This document shows positions 18,748 to 26,352 of a DNA stretch of 34,904 nucleotides, in pieces (within the stretch, counting starts at the first letter, position 1; each line of letters begins with the position of its first letter). Source of the stretch: a virus; IMG/VR virus record IMGVR_UViG_3300030520_000076, positions 1 through 34,904 of that record, one strand, 5' to 3'. Both the position numbers and the translations under genes were made by a program. The notes under the pieces are model-generated. The model searched no databases and was not told the DNA's origin. It worked only from the letters and a program-made list of their open reading frames with translations.

Positions 18748-19164
18748 ATGCCACGTAAAGGTGTAGCTCCTAGAATCCGTCACCTCAAAGATAAGTACCC
18801 AGACTTGAGCAATGGCCAGATAGCCAAGCGCGTGGGATGCACGCCTCAGAATGTGAGCGGTGTTCTTTCTAGCTATCTTGGGGAAGCGACTGAAGAGGAC
18901 CTGCGAGGATATCAAACGAATCGTGGGGATATCTTCGACGCGATTGGGAGACGCGCGCTACTAAGCATCACTCAGGCCAAGCTAGATAAAAGCTCACCCG
19001 CTGAACTAACTACAGTGATGGGCATACTTTACGACAAAGCTAGACTAGAGCGAGGGCAGGCTACAGGGATCAATGTGAGCGTGTTGCTAGACGTAGCCGA
19101 AGCCATCCGTGAGCGCCAGCGTGGTGTCAAACGCGAACAAAACGCGAACGTGATCGAGGGGTGA
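18748..19164 (+). CDS. Helix-turn-helix protein, probable terminase small subunit
   Basis: A 138-residue protein. The ATG at 18748 is preferred over the in-frame ATG at 18721, which lies before the -10 box. Residues ~8-45 hold a helix-turn-helix (RHLKDKYPDLSNGQIAKRVGCTPQNVSGVLSSYL). The C-terminal helical part (RALLSITQAKLDKSSPAELTTVMGILYDKARLERGQAT) matches the oligomerisation region of small terminases of this phage type, where ..el....gil.dK..l..G is common. It would bind the packaging site and deliver DNA to the large subunit at 20213. A transcription regulator is the alternative. Confidence 0.6.
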   Translation: MPRKGVAPRIRHLKDKYPDLSNGQIAKRVGCTPQNVSGVLSSYLGEATEEDLRGYQTNRGDIFDAIGRRALLSITQAKLDKSSPAELTTVMGILYDKARLERGQATGINVSVLLDVAEAIRERQRGVKREQNANVIEG

Positions 19165-19277
19165 GAGCATGCTTTTTGAGGGTACCCGGTAGCCCCCATA
19201 CGGCTGGCGGGGGGTGTTGCGTATACTATCCCCCTCAAACAATTTTCCCCCAAAAGGTTACTTCTGTTACACATCAC

Positions 19278-19306
19278 TTGCGTACATCTGTCACTAGTGT
19301 TACACT
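19278..19306 (+). promoter_or_regulatory. Promoter with extended -10, leaderless
   Basis: TTGCGT (19278-19283), 17-base spacer, TACACT (19301-19306) with the TG extension (TGTTACACT, 19298-19306). The -10 ends 6 bases before the ATG at 19313 and no Shine-Dalgarno sequence fits in between. Confidence 0.65.
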
Positions 19307-19312
19307 TGTGTC

Positions 19313-19585
19313 ATGGCACTCAACCTACGACATCTAAGCGAAGAGCTACACAAACTCTTGAAGGTTAGGGCTGCGACAGAGGGCGTGACAATCGAATCCC
19401 TATGCGTACGGTTTTTGTGGCAGGGCTTAGACTACGAGAAGACTATGGATGACATGTCGTTCTCGAAAAAGCCGAACACGGTCGTGAAAGCCCCTAAACT
19501 AAACAAGAAAGAGCAGTCGGATCTCAATGTTTGTCCAAAGTGTCACCACATAAACGGTCTTCACCAGAGAGGATGTCACGGATGA
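19313..19585 (+). CDS. RHH protein fused to a C-terminal zinc knuckle
   Basis: A 90-residue protein. Residues 1-40 (LNLRHLSEELHKLLKVRAATEGVTIESLCVRFLWQGL) match the FitA/Arc-type ribbon-helix-helix, normally the antitoxin or repressor part. A charged linker leads to VCPKCHHINGLHQRGCHG (C74, C77, H84, C88 as likely zinc ligands). No toxin gene is next to it, so a DNA-binding regulator is more likely than an antitoxin. Probably translated from a leaderless mRNA. The stop overlaps the next ATG. Confidence 0.7.
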   Translation: MALNLRHLSEELHKLLKVRAATEGVTIESLCVRFLWQGLDYEKTMDDMSFSKKPNTVVKAPKLNKKEQSDLNVCPKCHHINGLHQRGCHG

Positions 19586-19773
19586 ATGCAGAACCTTTGA
19601 TCTATAACTTCAGCTTCAACCAGCAAGAGGCGCTGCTGCTGTCTTCTATGGTCGAAGCGGCTATGGAGCAATATGAATCCGCCTCATTCGAGGAACGTCA
19701 AGATGCCGATTTGCAGGCGGCCTACGCCATTTGGTCCCACCTACACGACCGCCTACCGAGGATGCCCAAATGA
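19582..19773 (+). CDS. Small hypothetical protein
   Basis: A 63-residue protein from the ATG of an ATGA overlap at 19582, with AGAGG 9 bases upstream. It begins NAEPLIYNFSFNQQEALLLSS and continues as acidic helices (EAAMEQYESASFEERQDADLQAAYAIWSHLHDRL). Not recognised. Confidence 0.58.
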   Translation: MNAEPLIYNFSFNQQEALLLSSMVEAAMEQYESASFEERQDADLQAAYAIWSHLHDRLPRMPK

Positions 19774-19970
19774 AACACTACCGCGATTACTCCCAACCCG
19801 GCGATCCCTACGGTCTTTCTGAATACACTGCCCAATCCGCCGACCAAGACGTAATCGGCGAGAAGTGGGATAAGGTCGGAGGGGATCGCGATGTACGAGG
19901 CAATACAACCATGCCCGCCCGAAACGTGCCTACCCAAGCCGAAGCGGATGCGATCAAGGGGGAGTTATGA
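19770..19970 (+). CDS. Small hypothetical protein
   Basis: A 66-residue protein, ATGA overlap at 19770, beginning MKHYRDYSQPGDPYGLSEYT. Hydrophilic, rich in D, G and Y, and probably disordered in part. Start chosen by the overlap. Not recognised. Confidence 0.52.
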   Translation: MKHYRDYSQPGDPYGLSEYTAQSADQDVIGEKWDKVGGDRDVRGNTTMPARNVPTQAEADAIKGEL

Positions 19971-20203
19971 TTCTGTCCATCGTTCTTTATCTAAGCTTCT
20001 GGAACTACAACCCAGCCGTGAACGAGCTTCAGTATTCCATCCACGTCCACACCACCTACCAGACCTGTGGGGCGGTAGGCTATGCGAGCGACGGGTTCTT
20101 CTACGCCGACATCGTCCGGCCTCGCATTGCGGAGAAGATTCAGAGCGTGGAGTTCAACACCCTCGACGGGGCTGAGGCTTTCGTCGAACGCCAGTGCAGG
20201 TAG
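19967..20203 (+). CDS. Small hypothetical protein
   Basis: A 78-residue protein, ATGA overlap at 19967, GGGGGAG upstream. The hydrophobic start (MILSIVLYLSFWNY) may be a short signal or simply a strand. The rest is strand/helix (EKIQSVEFNTLDGAEAFVERQC). Not recognised. Its stop region carries the -10 box of the terminase gene. Confidence 0.58.
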   Translation: MILSIVLYLSFWNYNPAVNELQYSIHVHTTYQTCGAVGYASDGFFYADIVRPRIAEKIQSVEFNTLDGAEAFVERQCR

Positions 20204-20206
20204 ACT
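20201..20206 (+). promoter_or_regulatory. Possible -10 box TAGACT before the large terminase gene
   Basis: TAGACT (20201-20206) ends exactly 6 bases before the ATG at 20213, matching the TANNNT-6-ATG geometry of the other candidates; no ribosome site is in range (the nearest AGG is 12 bases away). No clear -35 box. Confidence 0.4.
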
Positions 20207-20212
20207 AATCTC

Positions 20213-21922
20213 ATGGCTCGCAAGGTAACTGCACCGACAATCGACCTCCTCGACGGATATAAGCCCGAAGACCCCAAATCCTTGGAGGAGGTTGAGTCTC
20301 GTGTCGTCGAGTCGATGCAGCTTTACTACCTCACCATGAACCCCAAGCAAGAGGAGTTCATCCGGGTAAAGAACAACCGGGGGCGAACTCCGAAGACCCG
20401 CCTCTTTGAAGCTGGCAACCAGGGAGGCAAGACCACGATTGGTGTCGCCGAAGATATCGCGCACGCGATGGGCTTTCGTCCCTGGTTGGACAAGTCCGAC
20501 CCGGACTACAAAATCTCGGTCAAGGTTCCCAACCAGGGGATCGTCGGTTGCGAGGTCGCCGGTCAAGTATTGAAGGCCAACATCGAACCCCTGTTCCTGA
20601 AGTTCATCCCCAAGTATTGCGATCCGAAGATCGACCGCTACTCGGATGGGTCGATCAAATCCCTAACCCTGACCTACGATTACACCGGAGCCTACTGTGG
20701 ATCGACCATCCACTTCCGGTCGTATGTTCAGCCAGCCGATAGCTATGAGGGCATCGTGGTTGACTGGTTACACTGGGACGAGCCCCCACCCCGGCCTATA
20801 CTCAATGCAGCAGAGCGCGGGAAGATGAGCACGAACGCACCTTCCTGGCTTACCATGACCCCACTCAAGGAGCCTTACATTTATGACATCTTTACGCTCA
20901 AAGCTTTCAACAACGGTGGCGACGATCAAGAGATCGCTGTCTTTCGTGGCGCGGTCTGGGAGAATTGCCAAGACTGGTGTCGCTCGTGCAACATTACGAT
21001 TCCTGAAAACGACCCTGAAATCCTTGAGCCTGGAGTTTTACGTCCCGTCAACAAGTGCCCTGGCTGCGGAAAAACGCTTGGCTTTATGCCCCGAGCCGGT
21101 ATCGACAACTACCTCAAGAAAATTACCGACCCCGACGAAAGGGAAGCCCGCGAGGAAGGCAAGTGGAAGCACCTCTCCGGCCTCGTCTACAAAGAACTTG
21201 ACCGCGAAAAGCACCTATACCAAGATTTCGAAATCCCCAAAGACTGGATGCGCATCGAAGTCGTCGATCCACACGACGCACGTCCGACCCGATGGATCTT
21301 TGGTGCGGTCTCCCCAGAAGAGATCCAGATAAATGGTAAGACCGTCAACCGGATCTACTGGTACACCTACCTGCTCGCGTCCGGCAATATCGACTCCATC
21401 GCTAAGCAGGTCAAGGTACGACGTGCGGAGTACGGCTACCGCGAACCTGCGATGGTTATCATCGACGCGAAGTTCGGAGGGGCACACAAGCCCAGTCATG
21501 GCGAGGAACAGACATCCTGGGAAGAGGAGCTAGACAAATGCGGGATAAAACATATCATCCTATCGCATTCAGCGAGTGGGGACATCGCTTTAGGACACAA
21601 GATGGTGAAGGAGTATCTACAGCCACACTACTCAACCGTGAAGGACAAGTCGTTTCCCGGAATGTTGTTCGCGGTCAATGGCTGCAAGGGGGAGCGTGGT
21701 CCGATACACGACATGTTCAACTACCAGTGGAAGCTGGGAACCGACAAGCCTGAGGAGCAGTACAAGGACGCCTGTGACTGCATCCGCTATGCTGCGCTTG
21801 AGCAGCCAGTCTACAAAGCTCCTGAGCCTGAGATCAACCAAGAACTAGCCCGCCTGCTGCTCGCGAATCAAAGGGAAGAGACAGGCGGGGCGCTCTATCA
21901 CGGAATGAAGATGAGGTACTGA
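20213..21922 (+). CDS. terL: Terminase large subunit
   Basis: A 569-residue DNA-packaging motor. The ATPase has Walker A GNQGGKTT (68-75) and Walker B IVVDWLHWDE (181-190), then WLTMTPL as the coupling motif. The RNase H-like nuclease has VVDPHD (D352), MVIIDAKFGG (D418) and a final KDACDCIRYA (D519/D522), which cut concatemeric DNA. Between the two lies a cysteine-rich insert (C252, C256, C259, C282, C285), probably a zinc ribbon, as seen in some podovirus terminases. It works with the small subunit (probably 18748) and the portal at 23085. Confidence 0.95.
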   Translation: MARKVTAPTIDLLDGYKPEDPKSLEEVESRVVESMQLYYLTMNPKQEEFIRVKNNRGRTPKTRLFEAGNQGGKTTIGVAEDIAHAMGFRPWLDKSDPDYKISVKVPNQGIVGCEVAGQVLKANIEPLFLKFIPKYCDPKIDRYSDGSIKSLTLTYDYTGAYCGSTIHFRSYVQPADSYEGIVVDWLHWDEPPPRPILNAAERGKMSTNAPSWLTMTPLKEPYIYDIFTLKAFNNGGDDQEIAVFRGAVWENCQDWCRSCNITIPENDPEILEPGVLRPVNKCPGCGKTLGFMPRAGIDNYLKKITDPDEREAREEGKWKHLSGLVYKELDREKHLYQDFEIPKDWMRIEVVDPHDARPTRWIFGAVSPEEIQINGKTVNRIYWYTYLLASGNIDSIAKQVKVRRAEYGYREPAMVIIDAKFGGAHKPSHGEEQTSWEEELDKCGIKHIILSHSASGDIALGHKMVKEYLQPHYSTVKDKSFPGMLFAVNGCKGERGPIHDMFNYQWKLGTDKPEEQYKDACDCIRYAALEQPVYKAPEPEINQELARLLLANQREETGGALYHGMKMRY

Positions 21923-21923
21923 G

Positions 21924-22355
21924 ATGATCCGACCTGTAAGCTATGCGGATATATTCAACGATCCAGGGTTCCCCGCATTGCTCAAGGAGTATGGCGAGGA
22001 GTGCTCTACCCTCGGAACTCCTAAGCCGCAGCCGGATCTCTATGATCTTCTGGAGAAGTCAGGAGGGCTCCAAGTCTTTGGAGTGTACGAAGAGTCCATG
22101 CTGGTCGGATTTGCATCCGTTCTGATCTATCTCTTGCCTCACTTCGGGATCAAGATTGCGACTACTGAAAGCATCTTCATCACCCGAAATTTTCGTCATT
22201 ACGGTCTCGATCTCATGGCGACGATTGAGAACTACGCAAAAGTTTCTGGGTGTGAAGATTTTCTGTACAGCACCCCGGTCGATAGCCGGTTTGATCGACT
22301 CCTCAATGCTTTGGAATACGATCACACCAACAACGTCTATCGGAGGAAGCTGTGA
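21924..22355 (+). CDS. GNAT-family acetyltransferase-like protein
   Basis: A 143-residue protein. GLQVFGVYEESMLVGFASV (about 48-66), then ATTESIFITRNFRHYGLDLM (about 79-98) give the beta4/alpha3 acetyl-CoA-binding elements of GNAT enzymes; RNFRHYGLD is the degenerate form of the Q/RxxGxG/A loop. The end (FDRLLNALEYDHTNNVYRRKL) fits the closing strand. Such genes sit between terminase and portal in many podoviruses; the substrate is unknown. Starts two bases after the terL stop. Confidence 0.72.
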   Translation: MIRPVSYADIFNDPGFPALLKEYGEECSTLGTPKPQPDLYDLLEKSGGLQVFGVYEESMLVGFASVLIYLLPHFGIKIATTESIFITRNFRHYGLDLMATIENYAKVSGCEDFLYSTPVDSRFDRLLNALEYDHTNNVYRRKL

Positions 22356-22822
22356 CTTCAATCGTCAAATTCAACAACCAAATTCCTCCGACCTCTGAAG
22401 AGAATATCGAAAAGGTTCGTATCGCCGAGGAGATTATTCGTGGACATGCCCAAATTGAATTCTGCACCGAGCACGTCTTCCATGCCGGGATGTATGCGCG
22501 AACAGTTCGCATCGCGCCCCACGTTGTGTTCACCAGCGTCCTCATCAAACGACCAACCCTCCTCGTTACTCACGGATCGTACGAGATGCTTGCCGGGGAC
22601 CGCTGGGTCGCTGTTTACGGTTATAGCGTCTTACAGGCGAGCGCCGGGAGAAAGCAAATCTACCGGACAATAACCGAAGTTGAGATGACCATGATCTTCC
22701 CGACCAAGGCCACGAATGTCGCCGATGTGGAGAGTGAGTTCACGGACGAAACGGAGAGTCTTCTCTCGCGTAAGCTAGAAAATGATATTGTGATTACTGG
22801 GGTGCCAGCATGTCCGGAATAG
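22352..22822 (+). CDS. Cupin-like phage protein
   Basis: A 156-residue protein starting at GTG in a GTGA overlap. After an N-terminal helix, TEHVFHAGMYARTVRIAPHVVFTSV and THGSYEMLAGDRWVAVYGYSVLQASAGRKQIYRTI form the two halves of a small cupin-type beta barrel, ending with an acidic tail with T-K-A-T-N-V-A-D-V-E-S-E-F. Proteins of this shape occur beside the GNAT gene in many phages. Metal ligands and function are unknown. Confidence 0.65.
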   Translation: MTSIVKFNNQIPPTSEENIEKVRIAEEIIRGHAQIEFCTEHVFHAGMYARTVRIAPHVVFTSVLIKRPTLLVTHGSYEMLAGDRWVAVYGYSVLQASAGRKQIYRTITEVEMTMIFPTKATNVADVESEFTDETESLLSRKLENDIVITGVPACPE

Positions 22823-23085
22823 CGACGGGTACGGCTCTGTTGATCTCGGCTGGAGTGGGCTTGGCTACCGCAGGGGCCACGATAGGGTACGAGGCGTCAC
22901 AGGGCGGTGGGCCGTCCGCTCCCACGCAAGCGCAGACGGCAAGCGAGCAAGCCCAAGCCGCGACGGCGGCAGCCACGGCTCAAGCGCAAGCCCTCACGAA
23001 GCGCAGGGGAATGGCCTCTACCATGTTGACGAGCCCACTAGGAACCTCCGGCACGGCGAACGTGCAGAAATCGACGCTGGGATAA
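22810..23085 (+). CDS. Small virion-associated-like protein with hydrophobic N-terminus
   Basis: A 91-residue protein, GGGGTG before the ATG, overlapping the previous gene by 13 bases. N-terminus MSGIATGTALLISAGVGLAT is hydrophobic and glycine-rich; the middle is an A/Q/T-rich helix (QAQTASEQAQAATAAATAQAQAL); the end is polar. The N-terminus resembles that of the internal virion protein at 32906 (MSGISAGTSMLIAGG). Probably a minor structural protein. Confidence 0.6.
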   Translation: MSGIATGTALLISAGVGLATAGATIGYEASQGGGPSAPTQAQTASEQAQAATAAATAQAQALTKRRGMASTMLTSPLGTSGTANVQKSTLG

Positions 23086-24953
23086 TGCCCTACTCTTTGC
23101 TCGCTACAAATCGCAACTACGTGAACTCGACGGATTATCGTCCCTCGAAGTTGGGCGGTCGCAGCAATGAGGAGAAGGCGCAGGACTGCCAGAAGTATCT
23201 GGCGGTTCTGGCCGAGCAAAGACTCCCGTGGGAGCCGATGATTGACAACATCATCATGTACGTCAACCACGGACGCCGGTTCATCCAGGACAAAGATTTG
23301 TACCCCGGTCAACAGACGGGGCAGGAGGTCTACGATGATTCTGCGATGCTGGCCAGAAATCTGCTCGTGGATGGAATGGTGGGCTATCTATGCGGGAGAA
23401 ATCAGCCCTGGTTCGGACTTGAGATCCCTGGCAAATTCGACTTTCCCCGGTCCTCAGGTTTACGCCACTGGACTGGCAAGCGAGTTGACTCCTTTCCCCA
23501 AGTCCAGAAGTGGTTGCAGGACTGCTCAACCGTCATGTACTCGGCCTTCAATCGATCCAACTTCTACGACGTAGTTCCTGAATTCATTTCGGATGGAGCG
23601 ACGTGTGGGACTGCAAACATTCTGATCGAGGAAGACATTGAGCGAGCAGCGATTGCTTTCACCGTTCCTCACTTCCGCGAGTGCTTCATCGGAGAGAATC
23701 AGTTCGGCGCGGTGGATACCAACTACCGAATTTACAAGATGACCCTCCGGCAGTTGGTTCAGAAGTTTACGATGGAGGCGATGGAAGCCGCCGACGACAA
23801 TTTCAAGAAGCGGTACGAGGCGAACATGTACGCCGAGGAGGAGATCCTCCATGCCGTCTATCCGCGTACGGACTTCAACCCCCTGAGGATCGACGCCAAG
23901 AACAAGCGGTGGGAGTCGGTGTGGATCTATCGCAAGGGTGGGAAGGTTCTTGATACGAAGGGCCGGACGCCATCGAATGCGAGCGATAGGGTCACTCTCT
24001 TGAGCGAGGGTGGCTACGATACGATGCCGATGGTGTCGTGGCGATGGAGAAAGAACAACGATGAAGTCTACGGGCGCGGTCCTGCTCACGATGCCTTTGT
24101 TCAGATCGCCCTGGGTAACCAAATGGGCCGGACGAATCTCATCACCGGACAGCGAGCCGCCGAGCCTCCTCTGGTTGCTTACGCCGATATGCGCGGTGCT
24201 ATTCAGCGCGGCCCGAATGGGATAACGTACATGGAGTCGAATCGCGGAGACATTCGCACGCGGGCTCCTATCCCACTCACGACCGGCGTACAAAATCTTC
24301 CGTTCTTGATCGAGAATCAGGACCGGGTTTCGAAGATAATCAACCAGCACTTCCATACCGACGTGTTCATGATGATGTCTCAGCTTGCCGCTGGTGGTAA
24401 GAGCGAGCGCATGGTAACCGAGCAGATCGCGGAGCTTCAAGGTGAGAAAGCGGCGATCCTCGGCACTCGTGTCGGCAACCTCCAGTCCGAAGCGTTCAAT
24501 CCGATCATCAACCGGGTGTACAGCATTGAGTCTGAAGCGGGACGCATACCCCAACCTCCAGACATCCTCATTGAATCGATCCACGGCCCGGTGGAGGTTC
24601 AGTACCTCGGACCTCTCGCTCAAGCTCAGACCCGCCTGACAACCGTGCGCCAGATTCAGTCCTTCTTGTCGGCAGCGCAACAGGTAGCGCAGTTCGATCC
24701 AACCATTGTTCATGCGGTGAATGGACCTGAGGTTCTCCGCATCATGCGCGATGCGCTGAATGCCCCTGTCGATATCGTCTACGACGATAAGACCTTCGCC
24801 TCGATCATCCAGGGCGTCAACAAGCTGGCCGAGCAGCAGCGCAATGCGGAGACGATACCGAAGATGGCGAAGGCCGCATCTGCGCTTGCGAAAGCCCCTG
24901 AAGCTGGAAGCATACTCGACAAATTGATGGGGAATGACAATGGACAGCAGTAG
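23085..24953 (+). CDS. Portal protein (head-to-tail connecting protein)
   Basis: A 622-residue protein of the podovirus head-tail connector family (Pfam Head-tail_con type). Typical segments: YDDSAMLARNLLVDGMVGYLC, WFGLEIPG, VPEFISDGATCGTANI, GRGPAHDAFVQIALGNQMG and the C-terminal long helix region with FLSAAQQVAQF. It forms the dodecameric ring at one capsid vertex, binds the terminase during packaging and later the tail adaptor. Start overlaps the previous stop by one base (TAATG). Length is within the family's usual range. Confidence 0.92.
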   Translation: MPYSLLATNRNYVNSTDYRPSKLGGRSNEEKAQDCQKYLAVLAEQRLPWEPMIDNIIMYVNHGRRFIQDKDLYPGQQTGQEVYDDSAMLARNLLVDGMVGYLCGRNQPWFGLEIPGKFDFPRSSGLRHWTGKRVDSFPQVQKWLQDCSTVMYSAFNRSNFYDVVPEFISDGATCGTANILIEEDIERAAIAFTVPHFRECFIGENQFGAVDTNYRIYKMTLRQLVQKFTMEAMEAADDNFKKRYEANMYAEEEILHAVYPRTDFNPLRIDAKNKRWESVWIYRKGGKVLDTKGRTPSNASDRVTLLSEGGYDTMPMVSWRWRKNNDEVYGRGPAHDAFVQIALGNQMGRTNLITGQRAAEPPLVAYADMRGAIQRGPNGITYMESNRGDIRTRAPIPLTTGVQNLPFLIENQDRVSKIINQHFHTDVFMMMSQLAAGGKSERMVTEQIAELQGEKAAILGTRVGNLQSEAFNPIINRVYSIESEAGRIPQPPDILIESIHGPVEVQYLGPLAQAQTRLTTVRQIQSFLSAAQQVAQFDPTIVHAVNGPEVLRIMRDALNAPVDIVYDDKTFASIIQGVNKLAEQQRNAETIPKMAKAASALAKAPEAGSILDKLMGNDNGQQ

Positions 24954-25164
24954 TGAAGAGATGCAAAAGCGGTACAAGAATGTCTTCTCGACTCCCGAGG
25001 GGAAAATTGTTTTAGGTGATATCTTGACGAAGGGCCATTACGGTGTGACACTAGATCCTGAGAACGCAGTCCAGATTTCTGAATACAACTTCGCACTTGT
25101 AATTGCAACAAACGCAGGAGTGTTTGATCCGCTCTACCGTGGTCTTGGATTGATAAAGGAGTAA
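24940..25164 (+). CDS. Bbp19-like protein
   Basis: A 74-residue protein. The ATG at 24940 is taken because GGGGA is six bases upstream; an ATG at 24934 is in frame. MQKRYKNVFSTPEGKIVLGDIL and a following aromatic/hydrophobic helix are the Bbp19-like signature (y..vF.tp.Gk.VL.dL) in BPP-1 relatives, always next to portal and scaffold. Function is not established. It overlaps the portal gene by 14 bases. Confidence 0.72.
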   Translation: MDSSSEEMQKRYKNVFSTPEGKIVLGDILTKGHYGVTLDPENAVQISEYNFALVIATNAGVFDPLYRGLGLIKE

Positions 25165-25165
25165 C

Positions 25166-25573
25166 ATGGCAAATCCTAACGCAGCTTTCGATAATATCCA
25201 GTGGCCCGGAGGAGATGGACTCAGAGTTCCCCAAGAGCGTGCAGGATTCCGTCCTCTGGCTACGCAGACTGGTCCCACCTTGGACACCTATGGGGAAGTG
25301 GATCTTGGCAGCGTATCTGGCACTGTGAAGCTGACGATCCAACAGGCCGGGGCGTCACTCATCACGCTGACCCCCAGCGCGGCTGTGACTCTCGTATTTC
25401 CGAACTGTCAGCCGGGGTATTCGACCATTGTGCAGAATCTCAGCGCGACCTATGCGATCACGGCGGAAGTCAATGGGAATACGACCAATACGGCGACCTG
25501 TGCCGTGAGTGTTATGACCACGGTCGTCTTCACTGGCCTGAACGGTGGATGCAGGGCGCAGGCTTCCGCGTAA
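25166..25573 (+). CDS. Hypothetical beta-rich structural protein
   Basis: A 135-residue protein with GGAG before the ATG. The second half is strand-rich with T and V (VSGTVKLTIQQAGASLITLTPSAAVTLVFPNCQPGYSTIVQNL, TAEVNGNTTNTATCAVSVMTTVVFTGL), resembling small capsid- or tail-decorating phage proteins. It lies in the head gene block between Bbp19-like and scaffold genes. Family unknown. Confidence 0.6.
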   Translation: MANPNAAFDNIQWPGGDGLRVPQERAGFRPLATQTGPTLDTYGEVDLGSVSGTVKLTIQQAGASLITLTPSAAVTLVFPNCQPGYSTIVQNLSATYAITAEVNGNTTNTATCAVSVMTTVVFTGLNGGCRAQASA

Positions 25574-25607
25574 GATTTTTGATGTAGTATTTTGATTGGA
25601 GAAGTAA

Positions 25608-26327
25608 ATGCCTGAAACATTGGAAGCGACCGAGCCGACAACCGAATCCCTGGGATGGCGTGCTGGATTACCGGATGAACTCAAGACGAATGAAACCTTT
25701 GCTCCGTTCAAGACGGTTGGCGAGTTTGCTAAGAGCTATCTTGAAACGAAGACGAAGGCGACAGACTTTGAGCAGCGTCTCGGTAATTCAATACCCAAAC
25801 TTTCGGAGACGGCTACCGACGAGGACCGCTCCAAGTTTTACGATGCTCTGGGAAGGCCGAAAGACCCCAAGGAGTATGAATTCGATGGTGAGGACAAGAA
25901 CGCTACCGAGTGGACGAACGACTGGAAGGAACAATTTCATGATTTGGGTCTTACGAAGCCCCAAGCCAAACTGCTGAGCCAGAAGTGGAATGCTTCAGTT
26001 CAGAAGATGGTGGAGGCGCACAACGTTGCTCTCCAGAATGAAGTAGCGCAAGCTACCCAGGCGCTCAAAAACGAGTACGGCGACAAGTACGAAGCCAACG
26101 TGGAACTGGCAAAACGGTTGTACCAAAAGCATGTCGGTACGGAGTTCGACAAGGATTTTGATGCGGGCACCGAGAAGACTCGGCTCTCGACCATCAAGTT
26201 GCTTGTGAAGCTCGCCGCTTTGACGGGAGAAGATCGTTCGCCGCAGGGAACAAACGGCTCTGGTAATGTAGCCCCCGCTACGGGGATCAACTACAGCAAG
26301 AGCAATATGCCTCCTGCTAAGGTCTAA
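25608..26327 (+). CDS. Capsid scaffold protein
   Basis: A 239-residue acidic, helical protein preceded by TTGGAG. The order GWRAGLPDELKTNETFAPFKTVGEFAKSYLETKTKA, then FYDALGRPKDPKEYEF (about residues 72-87) and a long helix (about 115-165) is typical of scaffold proteins of this phage type. It guides assembly of the procapsid and is lost on maturation. The gene directly precedes the major capsid protein, as expected. Confidence 0.78.
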   Translation: MPETLEATEPTTESLGWRAGLPDELKTNETFAPFKTVGEFAKSYLETKTKATDFEQRLGNSIPKLSETATDEDRSKFYDALGRPKDPKEYEFDGEDKNATEWTNDWKEQFHDLGLTKPQAKLLSQKWNASVQKMVEAHNVALQNEVAQATQALKNEYGDKYEANVELAKRLYQKHVGTEFDKDFDAGTEKTRLSTIKLLVKLAALTGEDRSPQGTNGSGNVAPATGINYSKSNMPPAKV

Positions 26328-26352
26328 AAATCTGCGGTAAGGGAGTTTCACA

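Noticed and set aside
19221-19234. TATACT box and G-run/C-run hairpin in the gap before 19313
   Set aside because: No -35 box at a usable distance, and the better extended -10 at 19298 explains the gene. The hairpin has no T-run.
23526-24977. Long minus-strand open frame (483 codons) across the portal gene
   Set aside because: It mirrors the portal codons, has arginine/leucine-rich low-quality sequence, and lacks a ribosome site. Long antisense frames are expected in GC-rich codon usage.
25581-25592. TAGTAT before the scaffold gene as a promoter
   Set aside because: No recognisable -35 box at 16-18 bases, and the gene has a normal ribosome site; AT-rich gap only.
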